Of a DNA stretch of 12,952 nt, positions 1 to 6,792 are shown in pieces. The position numbers and the translations under genes are program-made. The stretch's first letter is position 1, and each line of letters begins with the position of its first letter. Below the pieces are notes generated by a model, which worked only from the letters and a program-made list of their open reading frames with translations, was not told where the DNA came from and searched no databases. The stretch is from Chitinophagales bacterium (GTDB lineage: Bacteria > Bacteroidota > Bacteroidia > Chitinophagales > Chitinophagaceae), in NCBI GenBank assembly GCA_015654495.1, contig JAATGW010000602.1:1-12952 (forward strand). Reading direction: 5' to 3'.

Positions 1-1
1 C

Positions 2-910
2 TGGTTCAAAACTGTTCCTTTCTATTTAACAGCCGCATTGGCAATTTTCACCCTGTTGTTTTATGCGATGAGGTGGCGGTTACACATGCTTGTTACGCAA
101 AAAAGAAAACTCGAAGAAGAAGTTAGAATGCGCACAAAGGAACAGGAAATTTTAATTGACAGCCTTGAACAAACCGTAAAGGAACTGGAAGATTCGAAAG
201 AGGAAATTGTACACAATGGGAAGTTCATGGAGAATCTGGCAATGATTCTTGCACATGACCTCCAGTCCCCCCTGCGGTTTTTCGGAGATGCGACTGACCA
301 GCTTGAAATGCAATCAAAGAAATACCAGGATCAGTCGATAAATCAGCTCAGCCGTGAACTGAAAAAAACTTCGGTAAATGTATATGGCTTTGTGGAAGAT
401 TTCGGATCATGGATCAGCGCAACCGGAAAAAATTTCAAGCCTGAACTCAGGCACACGAGCGTTTTTATACTGTTAAATGAACTGAATGAATTTTTCACGT
501 CCTTACTAACTGCACGCGGTAATAGACTTAGGATTGATATTGACCCGGCAGTCATAATAATCACTGATAGGCATTTGCTTAAAATTATTCTAAGAAATTT
601 GATCGACAATGCAAACAAATACTCCTTGAATTCGGATATCCGGGTCAGGCTGAAAATCAACTCCAACCTTGCAGAAATTTCGGTTATAGATCAGGGTGGT
701 GGCATGCCTGGAACGGTTGCTGAAAGGATAATAAAAAGACAGGCTTTAGGTATAAATCTGAATGAATTTAACTGGGAAGAAAAGGGTCATGGATATAAAT
801 TTGTACTTTTTTTCAGCAGCCTTCTTAATGTCCGCGTTGTCATTAATTCAACAGCCGGATGTGGCAGTGAAATTATTCTGAAGCCTTTCTCTGTATGTAT
901 TGCTGAGTAA
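2..910 (+). CDS. Sensor histidine kinase, C-terminal part (5' end outside window)
   Basis: The reading frame is open from base 2, so the gene begins before the window and only the kinase end is present. In order it shows a membrane helix (bases about 25-75) preceded by W-F-K-T-V-P-F-Y, then a charged coiled coil (R-K-L-E-E-E-V-R), the phospho-acceptor box A-H-D-L-Q-S-P-L with the histidine at bases 254-256, an N box (L-R-N-L-I-D-N-A-N-K-Y), a G1 box (D-Q-G-G-G-M-P) and a G2-like G-H-G-Y-K-F. It should autophosphorylate and pass the phosphate to the adjacent NarL-type regulator. The W-K-x-x-x-F-Y run before the helix resembles the Y_Y_Y module of periplasmic beta-propeller sensors in Bacteroidota. 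That suggests a large extracytoplasmic sensor, but this part is inferred because it is not visible here. A TTG at 38 falls inside the membrane segment and is not the start. Confidence 0.9.
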   Translation, partial: WFKTVPFYLTAALAIFTLLFYAMRWRLHMLVTQKRKLEEEVRMRTKEQEILIDSLEQTVKELEDSKEEIVHNGKFMENLAMILAHDLQSPLRFFGDATDQLEMQSKKYQDQSINQLSRELKKTSVNVYGFVEDFGSWISATGKNFKPELRHTSVFILLNELNEFFTSLLTARGNRLRIDIDPAVIIITDRHLLKIILRNLIDNANKYSLNSDIRVRLKINSNLAEISVIDQGGGMPGTVAERIIKRQALGINLNEFNWEEKGHGYKFVLFFSSLLNVRVVINSTAGCGSEIILKPFSVCIAE

Positions 911-975
911 TTTTGAACATCCATTGGCGGAATTGGTTATTTTGCGTCTGTCAGTGTCACAGCAAAAAATGGAAA

Positions 976-1620
976 GTGATATCAATACTCCATATAGACG
1001 ACCATAGTATTGTAAGGGCAGGAATTAAATCACTCCTGAAGGATCATTTTGAGGTTGGCGATTTTGATGAAGCCGAAAACGAAACAGAGGCGGCGGCAAA
1101 AATCAAAAAAACCAAATATGACCTGATCCTCCTTGACATCAATCTCCCTAACACCGACTTTTCAGGACTGCTACAATGGATTTTAAGAGTTACTCCGCTA
1201 TCAAAAACCCTTGTTCTTACTATGCATAAGGAAGAAGTATATGGAATGCGTTGTATTAATATGGGTGCAAGTGGCTTTCTGCAGAAGACCGCACAGAAAA
1301 CAGAAATTCTAAATGCCGTCCGAACTGTACTCGACAACAAAAAATACATAAGTACGAAATTGTCCGAGATAATCCTGGAAAACAAGACTTCCAAAACAGT
1401 GCAAAATCCATTCTCCTGTCTTTCAGACCGGGAACTGGAAATAGCTAATCTCCTGTATTCGGGAAAATCTTTGCCTGAAGTATGTAAAATTCTGAATATT
1501 CAATATACAACCGGTAATACTTATAAGAGAAGGATTTTCGAAAAATTAAATGTGCAAACGCTCATTTCTCTTTCCAAACTGATGCAGGCTTATAATATCG
1601 CCGGAGAACAGGCAGACTGA
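976..1620 (+). CDS. NarL/FixJ-family response regulator (REC + LuxR HTH)
   Basis: This is a DNA-binding response regulator of 214 residues when started at the GTG at 976. Residues 1-115 form a receiver domain, with acidic pair D8/D9 in I-L-H-I-D-D-H, phospho-acceptor D54 in L-L-D-I-N-L-P, T82 and K104 (G-F-L-Q-K-T). Residues 148-205 form a LuxR-type helix-turn-helix (L-S-D-R-E-L-E-I-A-N-L-L, then R-R-I-F-E-K-L-N-V). It follows the histidine kinase directly and is presumably its partner. The frame stays open back to a TTG at 913, but that extension (rich in C, W and H) does not resemble a receiver N-terminus. The GTG places the first beta strand where the family normally begins. An ATG at 969 is in another frame and soon meets a stop. 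The target genes are not known. Confidence 0.9.
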   Translation: MISILHIDDHSIVRAGIKSLLKDHFEVGDFDEAENETEAAAKIKKTKYDLILLDINLPNTDFSGLLQWILRVTPLSKTLVLTMHKEEVYGMRCINMGASGFLQKTAQKTEILNAVRTVLDNKKYISTKLSEIILENKTSKTVQNPFSCLSDRELEIANLLYSGKSLPEVCKILNIQYTTGNTYKRRIFEKLNVQTLISLSKLMQAYNIAGEQAD

Positions 1621-1881
1621 GAAAAAATGTTTGCTTATTTAAGGTCACTGTCTTAACATTAACACCTGACCTCCGGTTTTCAGGCAACCCGCCCCGATAT
1701 AAAATTGAGACCAGAAGAACAGGCAACAAGAGTGCTTTCGGCGTTATTCGTTAATAATCAAATGTTTATGAATCCATCTGCGAAATTATTTTGTTACAGA
1801 AATTATTTATAAATTCTTTTGCCAGTTTTTGGCGTGTTGACGGTTTGAAAAGTGTCTTAATTAAGCGCAGGAGTTACTTAT

Positions 1882-1899
1882 ATTAATGCCTGCATTAAT
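1882..1899. promoter_or_regulatory. 18-bp palindrome, candidate operator
   Basis: ATTAATGC-CT-GCATTAAT is an inverted repeat with two perfect 8-bp arms and a 2-bp centre. The symmetry and size fit a dimeric regulator site better than a terminator, since the loop is too short for a hairpin and no T-run follows. It lies about 245 bp before the lipoprotein start and about 260 bp after the response regulator gene. Which protein binds it, if any, is unknown. Confidence 0.35.
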
Positions 1900-1923
1900 T
1901 TTCAGCAATTCTTTTGAAAACCA

Positions 1924-1942
1924 CAGATCACCCCTTGATCTG
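1924..1942 (+). repeat. Small hairpin in intergenic region
   Basis: CAGATCA, a CCCCT loop, then TGATCTG form a perfect 7-bp stem with a 5-nt loop. No T-run follows, so it is not an obvious intrinsic terminator. It might be part of a leader structure or be chance. Confidence 0.25.
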
Positions 1943-2143
1943 ATATTAAGAGCCAGTCGCAAAAAACCACTACCGGGCAGGATTTCTGTCGGGGGCAATC
2001 CACTTAATTAGTAGCCAAAAGCCTGTACAGGTTTCTGCAAAAGTTGCATTTGACCGCTTTTCAGAACGGTGTTATTGCAGGCACCGGATAATCGTCTGAC
2101 TTAAGTAGCGCATTTAATCAGTAGAGCACAAAAAAATGCAGTT

Positions 2144-2677
2144 ATGAAAAAAATGCAAAGCATATTCTTACCGGGCCATATACTGCTTATTTTCAACGCC
2201 TGCGGCCCCACATTAAAGGTATTTACTGACTACGACATGTCTGCCACATTCACCAACTTCAAAACATTTGGATTGTATAATTCTGACAGCAGTCTAACTG
2301 CCCTGAGTCCGCTTAACAAAGACCGGTTACTCAATGCCGTTATAACAGATGCTGATCTCCGTGTAAATACGATTGCGATTTTCAGAGACAGGGTTTCTGT
2401 TTCCTCCAATACCAATTACTACGGCTATGGCGGTGTTTACCGGCCTTATATGTGGGGAACAGGAATGGGTGTTTCGGCTAATACGAGCTATGATGTTCAG
2501 CATTATAAAGATGGCTCCCTAATTATCGATATCGTTGACGCATCAGCGAAAAAACTGGTTTGGCAGGGTACGGGTAACCGTGAGATTGACAAGCCCCTGA
2601 GTAAACCCGATGAACAGATTCCGGCAGCCATAGCAAAAATCCTTGCCGGGTTTCCGCCTGGTGCAATACAAAAATAA
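2144..2677 (+). CDS. DUF4136-type lipoprotein, apparently shortened internally
   Basis: This is an exported 177-residue protein with a lipobox-like L-I-F-N-A-C ending at C20, so it is probably anchored to the envelope by a lipid. The mature part matches the DUF4136 pattern as I know it: K-V-F-T-D-Y-D near the start, F-K-T-F-G-L-Y, a central S-S-N-T-N-Y-Y-G-Y-G-G block, then D-G-S-L-I-I-D-I-V-D-A and K-K-L-V-W-Q-G-T-G, closing with A-K-I-L-A-G-F-P-P-G. The family has no established activity. Between the helix ending A-V-I-T and the strand D-L-R-V-N there is almost no linker. Relatives usually have a further stretch of about ten residues there (helix end plus a K-G-F/Y-T turn), so a small in-frame deletion is likely. 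The ATG at 2144 has a second ATG three codons later, and either would work. Confidence 0.78.
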   Translation: MKKMQSIFLPGHILLIFNACGPTLKVFTDYDMSATFTNFKTFGLYNSDSSLTALSPLNKDRLLNAVITDADLRVNTIAIFRDRVSVSSNTNYYGYGGVYRPYMWGTGMGVSANTSYDVQHYKDGSLIIDIVDASAKKLVWQGTGNREIDKPLSKPDEQIPAAIAKILAGFPPGAIQK

Positions 2678-2728
2678 CCAAAGAGATTATGACGGAAGTG
2701 AATACTCCAAAACATAAAACTATACCGG

Positions 2729-3046
2729 GTGGCTAAACACAGAAGATCATTCCCGCTCGAAGAAAAACTGCGCATCATTCAGGAAGCGGCTGAAAAAGGC
2801 ATCGCGGTAACAAGGCAGAAATATGGTATTGCTCATAGCGTGCTGCTACGGTGGAGGAATACTTATAAGAATGGCCTTCCCCAGTGGCAGGAAAATTTCA
2901 GCCAGATGGAATCTGAATTAAATACAGTTCGTGAAGAAAATAGAAGGTTGAAAAAAATAGTTGCAGACCAGGTTCTTGAACTCCAGATAAAATCGGAACT
3001 CCTTCAAAAAGTAGATCCGCCAATTACCAGACGAGGGTATTCCTAG
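2729..3046 (+). CDS. IS3-family transposase OrfA (orphan)
   Basis: This 105-residue protein starts at a GTG. Residues 5-50 form a helix-turn-helix of the HTH_Tnp_1/IS3 OrfA type (R-R-S-F-P-L-E-E-K-L-R-I-I, then V-T-R-Q-K-Y-G-I and V-L-L-R-W-R-N-T-Y). Residues 60-95 form a leucine-zipper-like coiled coil (L-N-T-V-R-E-E-N-R-R-L-K-K). OrfA normally binds the element's ends and is joined by a -1 frameshift to the catalytic OrfB. Here no DDE-domain OrfB follows: the next 220 bp have no long frame, and the -1 frame closes after about 26 codons. I found no convincing terminal inverted repeats. It is best read as the remnant of an insertion sequence. A 15-codon frame (2689-2736) ends just across its start codon and could couple translation, or could be chance. 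Confidence 0.78.
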   Translation: MAKHRRSFPLEEKLRIIQEAAEKGIAVTRQKYGIAHSVLLRWRNTYKNGLPQWQENFSQMESELNTVREENRRLKKIVADQVLELQIKSELLQKVDPPITRRGYS

Positions 3047-3266
3047 ATTCACTGAAATCAAAAACAGCTCATTGCAAAACACAGCGATAACTACAGACTT
3101 AAAAGAAACAGGAGATGGATCTGGCAGTAAGACAATTGCATTGCGAATCGAATTTACTCAGTAAGCGGGGTGGCCGCTATTCCCTACTGTTTTTCATTAA
3201 TTACCGTTTCCTTGGTTTTTAAAAAAAAGTTAACTAGTACCCCGAAAACAGAACAAAGCAATAATT

Positions 3267-4433
3267 ATGAAGTCAACTAAAAAGCGCCTATTCCTTTCCG
3301 TTATGTTAATTGCAATAGGTATTCAGGCGATGGGGCAGCATAAAAAGAAAATCAACCTGAAGGATTCACTGGATCGCAGGCTGGACCTGAGCGACTGGAT
3401 CATTGATGCCAATGGATTTGTACCGGTTCCCATCATTATTACCGAACCTGCTCTGGGTGGTTTTGGGATCGGACTTGCACCGGTTTTTCTGAAAAAAAGA
3501 AAACCGCTGATCACTGAAGGAAAGTCGACACCCCTGCCTCCTGATATTACGGCGGCAGCTGCAGCATATACATTGAATAAAACCTGGTTTGTTGGTGGTG
3601 GCCGGTCGGCCAGTATTCCCAAATACCGGCTGCGATATAAGATCGGAGCTGCCTACGCAAATGTCAATCTATCGTTTTACAGGACTATCTCCAATCAGGG
3701 CGAGAAAGAATTCCTGTTTAATGGAAAGGTGATTCCGGTGTATGGATACCTTGCAAAACAATTTCATAATCCGGCCTGGCTGATTGGGATACAGTACCTC
3801 TTTGTGAATGTGAAATTGAAAATGGCGAATGGCGACAGTGTTCCTGATTTTGTAAAAGACAAAGAAATTAATAGCAATATCAGCGAAATAGGCATAGTAG
3901 GAGAATATGATAAACGCGATAATATTTTCACTCCAGATCACGGAATTAAAATTCATGCGCATCTCAATTTCAGTGAAGAATTCCTTGGGAGTGATTATGA
4001 TTACCAGCGACTGAATAGCTATATGTACTGGTATCTGCGGCTGATGAATAAGCCGCAGACCGGAAAGCACTGGATCAGTGGACTTCGTTTCGATTACCAG
4101 CAAATGTTTGGTGATGCCCCTTTTTATTTACTGCCCTATATCAGTATGCGTGGAATTCCTGCCGTACGCTACCAGGGTAAAGTGAATTTACTTGTTGAAA
4201 CAGAACAACGCTGGGATTTTGTACGAAGATGGAGTTTGCTAGGTTTTGGCGGACTTGGAAAAGCGTTTAATGATTACAGTGAGTTTGGGGACGCAGAAAC
4301 GATATATAGTTATGGTGCAGGCTTTCGTTACCTGCTCGCAAGAAAATTCAAACTAAGAATGGGTGTTGATATCGCACGTGGCCCGGATAATTGGGCATAT
4401 TATCTGGTATTCGGTTCTACCTGGATGAAATAA
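3267..4433 (+). CDS. BamA/TamA-like (Omp85-type) outer-membrane barrel protein
   Basis: This 388-residue protein has a signal peptide ending A-M-G-Q (residues 1-24) and is then rich in alternating aromatic strands typical of an outer-membrane barrel. An early strand reads P-V-P-I-I-I-T-E-P-A-L-G-G-F-G-I-G-L, like the first barrel strand of Omp85 proteins. M-R-G-I-P at residues 294-298, followed by R-Y-Q-G and E-T-E-Q-R-W, fits the conserved (V/I/M)-R-G motif of the Omp85 barrel lid loop. The C-terminus alternates and ends near F-G-S-T-W-M-K. No POTRA domains are present, so it is a barrel-only member and its role as an insertase or a porin is open. It lies 133 bp before the sulfatase gene and may serve the same surface function. 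The assignment rests on motif recall, not on an alignment. Confidence 0.72.
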   Translation: MKSTKKRLFLSVMLIAIGIQAMGQHKKKINLKDSLDRRLDLSDWIIDANGFVPVPIIITEPALGGFGIGLAPVFLKKRKPLITEGKSTPLPPDITAAAAAYTLNKTWFVGGGRSASIPKYRLRYKIGAAYANVNLSFYRTISNQGEKEFLFNGKVIPVYGYLAKQFHNPAWLIGIQYLFVNVKLKMANGDSVPDFVKDKEINSNISEIGIVGEYDKRDNIFTPDHGIKIHAHLNFSEEFLGSDYDYQRLNSYMYWYLRLMNKPQTGKHWISGLRFDYQQMFGDAPFYLLPYISMRGIPAVRYQGKVNLLVETEQRWDFVRRWSLLGFGGLGKAFNDYSEFGDAETIYSYGAGFRYLLARKFKLRMGVDIARGPDNWAYYLVFGSTWMK

Positions 4434-4566
4434 TTTTTAAACCAATCATGAAAAAAAATAAATCACCGGCTTAAACCTGAATGACGGATAAATCGCAAAC
4501 GACACTTGCCGCATTTTCAGCGATTGATTGTTAATTAGGAATTCCTCAATATCAAAACAGAAGTTT

Positions 4567-6264
4567 ATGAACAGAAAATTTTCATCAAATCGATTTAAGA
4601 AGGCTGTCCAGTTTTTTTTATGGATGGCAATGGCAGCGCCTCCTCTGGCTGCTCAAACATCAAAGCCCAATATTTTGATCTTATGGGGTGATGATATCGG
4701 CATCACAAATGTAAGCGCATACAGCGATGGCCTGATGGGGTATGAAACACCTAATATAGACCGGATCGCTAAAGAGGGAATTCGTTTTCTGCATTATTAT
4801 GGTGAGCAGAGTTGCACAGCGGGCCGTGCAGCATTTATCACAGGGCAGCATGGAATACGCACAGGATTAACCAAAGTCGGCTATCCAGGCGCACCGATGG
4901 GAATGAGTCAACTTGATCCATCTATCGCCGGCATTCTGAAAAATCTTGGTTACGCAACCGGTCAGTTTGGTAAAAATCACTTAGGTGATCGCAATGAAAA
5001 TCTTCCTACTGTAAATGGATTTGATGAGTTCTTTGGCAATTTGTATCACCTGAATGCAGAAGAGGAGCCCGAGCTTCCTGACTATCCGAAAGACCCTGCA
5101 TATCTTGCAAAATATGGTCCCAGGGGTGTACTTAAATGTACCGCTTCCACTACGGATGACCCTACTGTAGATCCACGTTTTGGGAAAATCGGCAAGCAGA
5201 AAATCGAAGATACCGGACCACTTACCAAAAAAAGAATGGAAACGGTAGACGATGAAACATCTGCAGCGACAATTGATTTTATTAAACGTCAACATGCAGC
5301 CGGCAAACCATTTTTTGCCTGGTTTAATGGCACCCGTATGCATTTGCGTACGCACGTGAGAAAAGAACATCGTGGAAGATACACCCATGGCGATAGTGAA
5401 TATAATGATGGAATGATTGAACATGATGAAACAATCGGTTCAATACTTAAGGTGCTCGACGATTTGGGTATTGCAAACAATACTATTGTTGTTTACTCCA
5501 CTGACAATGGACCACACATGAATACCTGGCCCGATGGTGCTATGACTTCCTTCAGATCAGAAAAAAACACCAATTGGGAAGGTGCTTTTCGTGTACCCTG
5601 TGTTGTACGCTGGCCAGGTGTTATCAAACCCGGTACGGTAACTAACGAACTGATGAGCCATAACGATTGGCTGCCAACGTTGGCCGCAATTGCAGGAGAA
5701 CCTGATATAAAAACTAAACTTCTTACCGGATATGTTGCCAATGGAAAAACTTATAAAATCCATCTTGATGGCTACGATCAATCTGGTTTTCTACGTACCG
5801 TTTCCGGTACAGCCGGCAATAATAACGGGACAAAAAGTGCAAGGAATAATTTCTTCTATTCTGATGACGATGGTCTGCTGGTTGGTTACAGACTTGGTGA
5901 TTACAAATATGTTTATGCGGAACAGCGTCTGCAGGGAACTATGGGGGTGTGGGCGGAGCCGTTTACAGAATTGAGGTTGCAGAAAATATTCAATCTGTTT
6001 CAGGATCCGTATGAAAGAGCGGATATAACCTCAAATACATATTGGGACTGGATCATGAATCATGTCGGCAGTGTTTATGGTCAGATCAATGACGTAGTCG
6101 AATTTGCAATGACTTTCAAAGCATATCCACCACGTTCTTTCCCTCCAAGTTTTAACCCTACGACAATCCTAAGGGAAGTTTTGGACGAAGTAAAGGCGGC
6201 AGAATTGCAAAAACAAAAATCTACCGCACCGGCTGCTTCTCCACCTGCCAGAAAGAAAAAGTAA
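4567..6264 (+). CDS. Exported arylsulfatase (sulfatase family, FGly-type)
   Basis: This protein hydrolyses sulfate esters in the periplasm or outside the cell; its natural substrate is unknown. It has 565 residues from the ATG at 4567, which begins a signal peptide ending P-L-A-A-Q (residue 30). An in-frame TTG at 4528 would only add residues before that signal. Family residues are visible: D42/D43 in W-G-D-D-I-G (metal), C83 and R87 in C-T-A-G-R (C83 is the formylglycine precursor), K136 and H138 in G-K-N-H-L-G-D-R, H259, D313/N314 in S-T-D-N-G-P-H and K333 in S-E-K-N-T-N-W-E-G. The usual C-x-P-x-R has alanine for proline. Near the end, A-Y-P-P-R-S-F-P-P-S-F-N (519-530) is a subfamily signature also left in the remnant at 11960. 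No maturase gene is in the window. A strong terminator hairpin follows within 20 bp. Confidence 0.95.
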   Translation: MNRKFSSNRFKKAVQFFLWMAMAAPPLAAQTSKPNILILWGDDIGITNVSAYSDGLMGYETPNIDRIAKEGIRFLHYYGEQSCTAGRAAFITGQHGIRTGLTKVGYPGAPMGMSQLDPSIAGILKNLGYATGQFGKNHLGDRNENLPTVNGFDEFFGNLYHLNAEEEPELPDYPKDPAYLAKYGPRGVLKCTASTTDDPTVDPRFGKIGKQKIEDTGPLTKKRMETVDDETSAATIDFIKRQHAAGKPFFAWFNGTRMHLRTHVRKEHRGRYTHGDSEYNDGMIEHDETIGSILKVLDDLGIANNTIVVYSTDNGPHMNTWPDGAMTSFRSEKNTNWEGAFRVPCVVRWPGVIKPGTVTNELMSHNDWLPTLAAIAGEPDIKTKLLTGYVANGKTYKIHLDGYDQSGFLRTVSGTAGNNNGTKSARNNFFYSDDDGLLVGYRLGDYKYVYAEQRLQGTMGVWAEPFTELRLQKIFNLFQDPYERADITSNTYWDWIMNHVGSVYGQINDVVEFAMTFKAYPPRSFPPSFNPTTILREVLDEVKAAELQKQKSTAPAASPPARKKK

Positions 6265-6283
6265 TCAGTTCTGAACAATTCGT

Positions 6284-6317
6284 AACCTGTCCTGCAAACA
6301 ACATTGCAGGGCAGGTT
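6284..6317 (+). terminator. Intrinsic terminator after the arylsulfatase gene
   Basis: Arms 6284-6297 and 6304-6317 pair over 14 bp with a single G-U pair, around the 6-nt loop ACAACA, and the 3' arm runs into TTTT. It begins 20 bp after the sulfatase stop, so it probably ends that transcript and separates it from the barrel genes starting at 6793. Confidence 0.75.
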
Positions 6318-6365
6318 TTCGAACTATGTGGGGGAATACAGGAGGCAAAAAGCAAGAGGCAAAAG

Positions 6366-6452
6366 GAACAGCCAGTGGGTAGTGAATAGTAGATACAGCA
6401 TTCTATGTGTTTCTTCCTATGTGTTCTTTGTGCCTATGTGGCGAAAAGGCAG
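6366..6452 (+). repeat. 87-bp direct repeat, copy 1
   Basis: This copy pairs with 6587-6673 at an offset of 221 bp, and I count three mismatches (GC/AT near 6398, C/T near 6442). Internally it runs in 7-bp steps: GTGGGTA, GTGAATA, GTAGATA, then CTATGTG units alternating with TTTCTTC and TTCTTTG. It continues into four AGGCAGY heptamers ending near 6477. Confidence 0.85.
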
Positions 6453-6477
6453 TAGGCAGCAGGCAGCAGGCAGCAGG
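6447..6477 (+). repeat. AGGCAGY heptamer tandem repeat
   Basis: Four AGGCAGY units (AGGCAGT, then AGGCAGC three times) stand in tandem immediately after copy 1 of the 87-bp repeat. A matching tract of three units (AGGCAGC, AGGCAGT, AGGCAGT) follows copy 2 at about 6668-6690. Unit number differs between the two places, as expected of a tract that expands and contracts. Confidence 0.8.
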
Positions 6478-6586
6478 AAACAGCCACGTTTGGAGATTTG
6501 AAGCCAAAGCGTTCTTCGCTGTTTCTGTTTTCTGTTACTGTTTCTCTTTCAGGCAAAAGGCAAAAGCTTGCCCGACGGAAGGCGGG

Positions 6587-6673
6587 GAACAGCCAGTGGG
6601 TAGTGAATAGTAGATACAATATTCTATGTGTTTCTTCCTATGTGTTCTTTGTGCCTATGTGGTGAAAAGGCAG
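6587..6673 (+). repeat. 87-bp direct repeat, copy 2
   Basis: This is the second copy of the element at 6366-6452. It is preceded, like copy 1, by AGGCAAA-type heptamers (6551-6566). Between those and the repeat lies a GC-rich 21-bp segment, 6567-6587, absent from copy 1. It is followed by three AGGCAGY heptamers ending near 6690. Confidence 0.85.
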
Positions 6674-6792
6674 CAGGCAGTAGGCAGTAGATATAACTTA
6701 AAACCTAAAACTTACAACTTAACAACCTGAAAACTTAGTGACAGTATCATAGGAGTAATTGGAGTAACCCAAAATCAAACCAAACAGAAGCT

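Larger units (their letters stand above)
1621..2143 (+). other. 523-bp intergenic region
   Basis: No convincing gene is present. The region is AT-rich and carries an 18-bp palindrome (1882-1899) and a 7-bp hairpin (1924-1942), both listed separately. A 41-codon frame (1886-2011) begins inside the palindrome but resembles nothing I recognise. I could not find a clear Bacteroidota promoter (TTG spaced to TAnnTTTG), although the promoter of the 2144 lipoprotein gene must lie here or upstream. Confidence 0.6.
6265..6792 (+). other. 528-bp intergenic region with 7-bp repeat mosaic
   Basis: No gene is supported here; the short open frames follow the repeats and encode low-complexity peptides. After the terminator (6284-6317) come an 87-bp direct repeat, AGGCAGY heptamer tracts, AGGCAAA heptamers, a pyrimidine run near 6520-6550 built on TGTTTCT-like units, and a run near 6697-6735 of AACTTAA-like units. 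The promoter of the 6793 gene should lie near 6735-6790, but I see no clear consensus. Confidence 0.75.

Noticed and set aside
1681..1801. Open stretch of about 45 codons without an ATG start in the first intergenic region
   Set aside because: It has no good start codon, no similarity that I recognise, and ends within AT-rich non-coding sequence.
1886..2011. 41-codon frame with AGGAG 12 bp upstream of its ATG
   Set aside because: Spacing is long, Bacteroidota rarely rely on such a site, the start sits inside a palindrome, and the peptide has no signal, helix or recognisable motif.
3229..3250. AGTTAACT palindrome and CTAGTACCCCGAAAAC as an insertion-sequence end
   Set aside because: No matching inverted repeat or target duplication was found on the other side of the OrfA gene.
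3669..4103. Long open frames on the minus strand inside the Omp85-like and sulfatase genes (also 4981-5424)
   Set aside because: They lie entirely opposite well-supported genes, show no domain, signal or start context, and read as codon-composition shadows.
4448..4474. Tiny frame M-K-K-N-K-S-P-A before the sulfatase gene
   Set aside because: It resembles the start of a signal peptide and could be a leftover gene start, but eight codons are not enough to claim anything.
6304..6619. Overlapping open frames on both strands in the repeat region
   Set aside because: They simply translate the heptamer repeats (for example repeated Q-Q-A-A-G-S), and the plus-strand frames begin inside the terminator or the direct repeat.
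6366..6673. CRISPR-like arrangement of two 87-bp repeats
   Set aside because: There are only two copies, the unit is far too long, it is itself built of 7-bp steps, and no cas gene is nearby.
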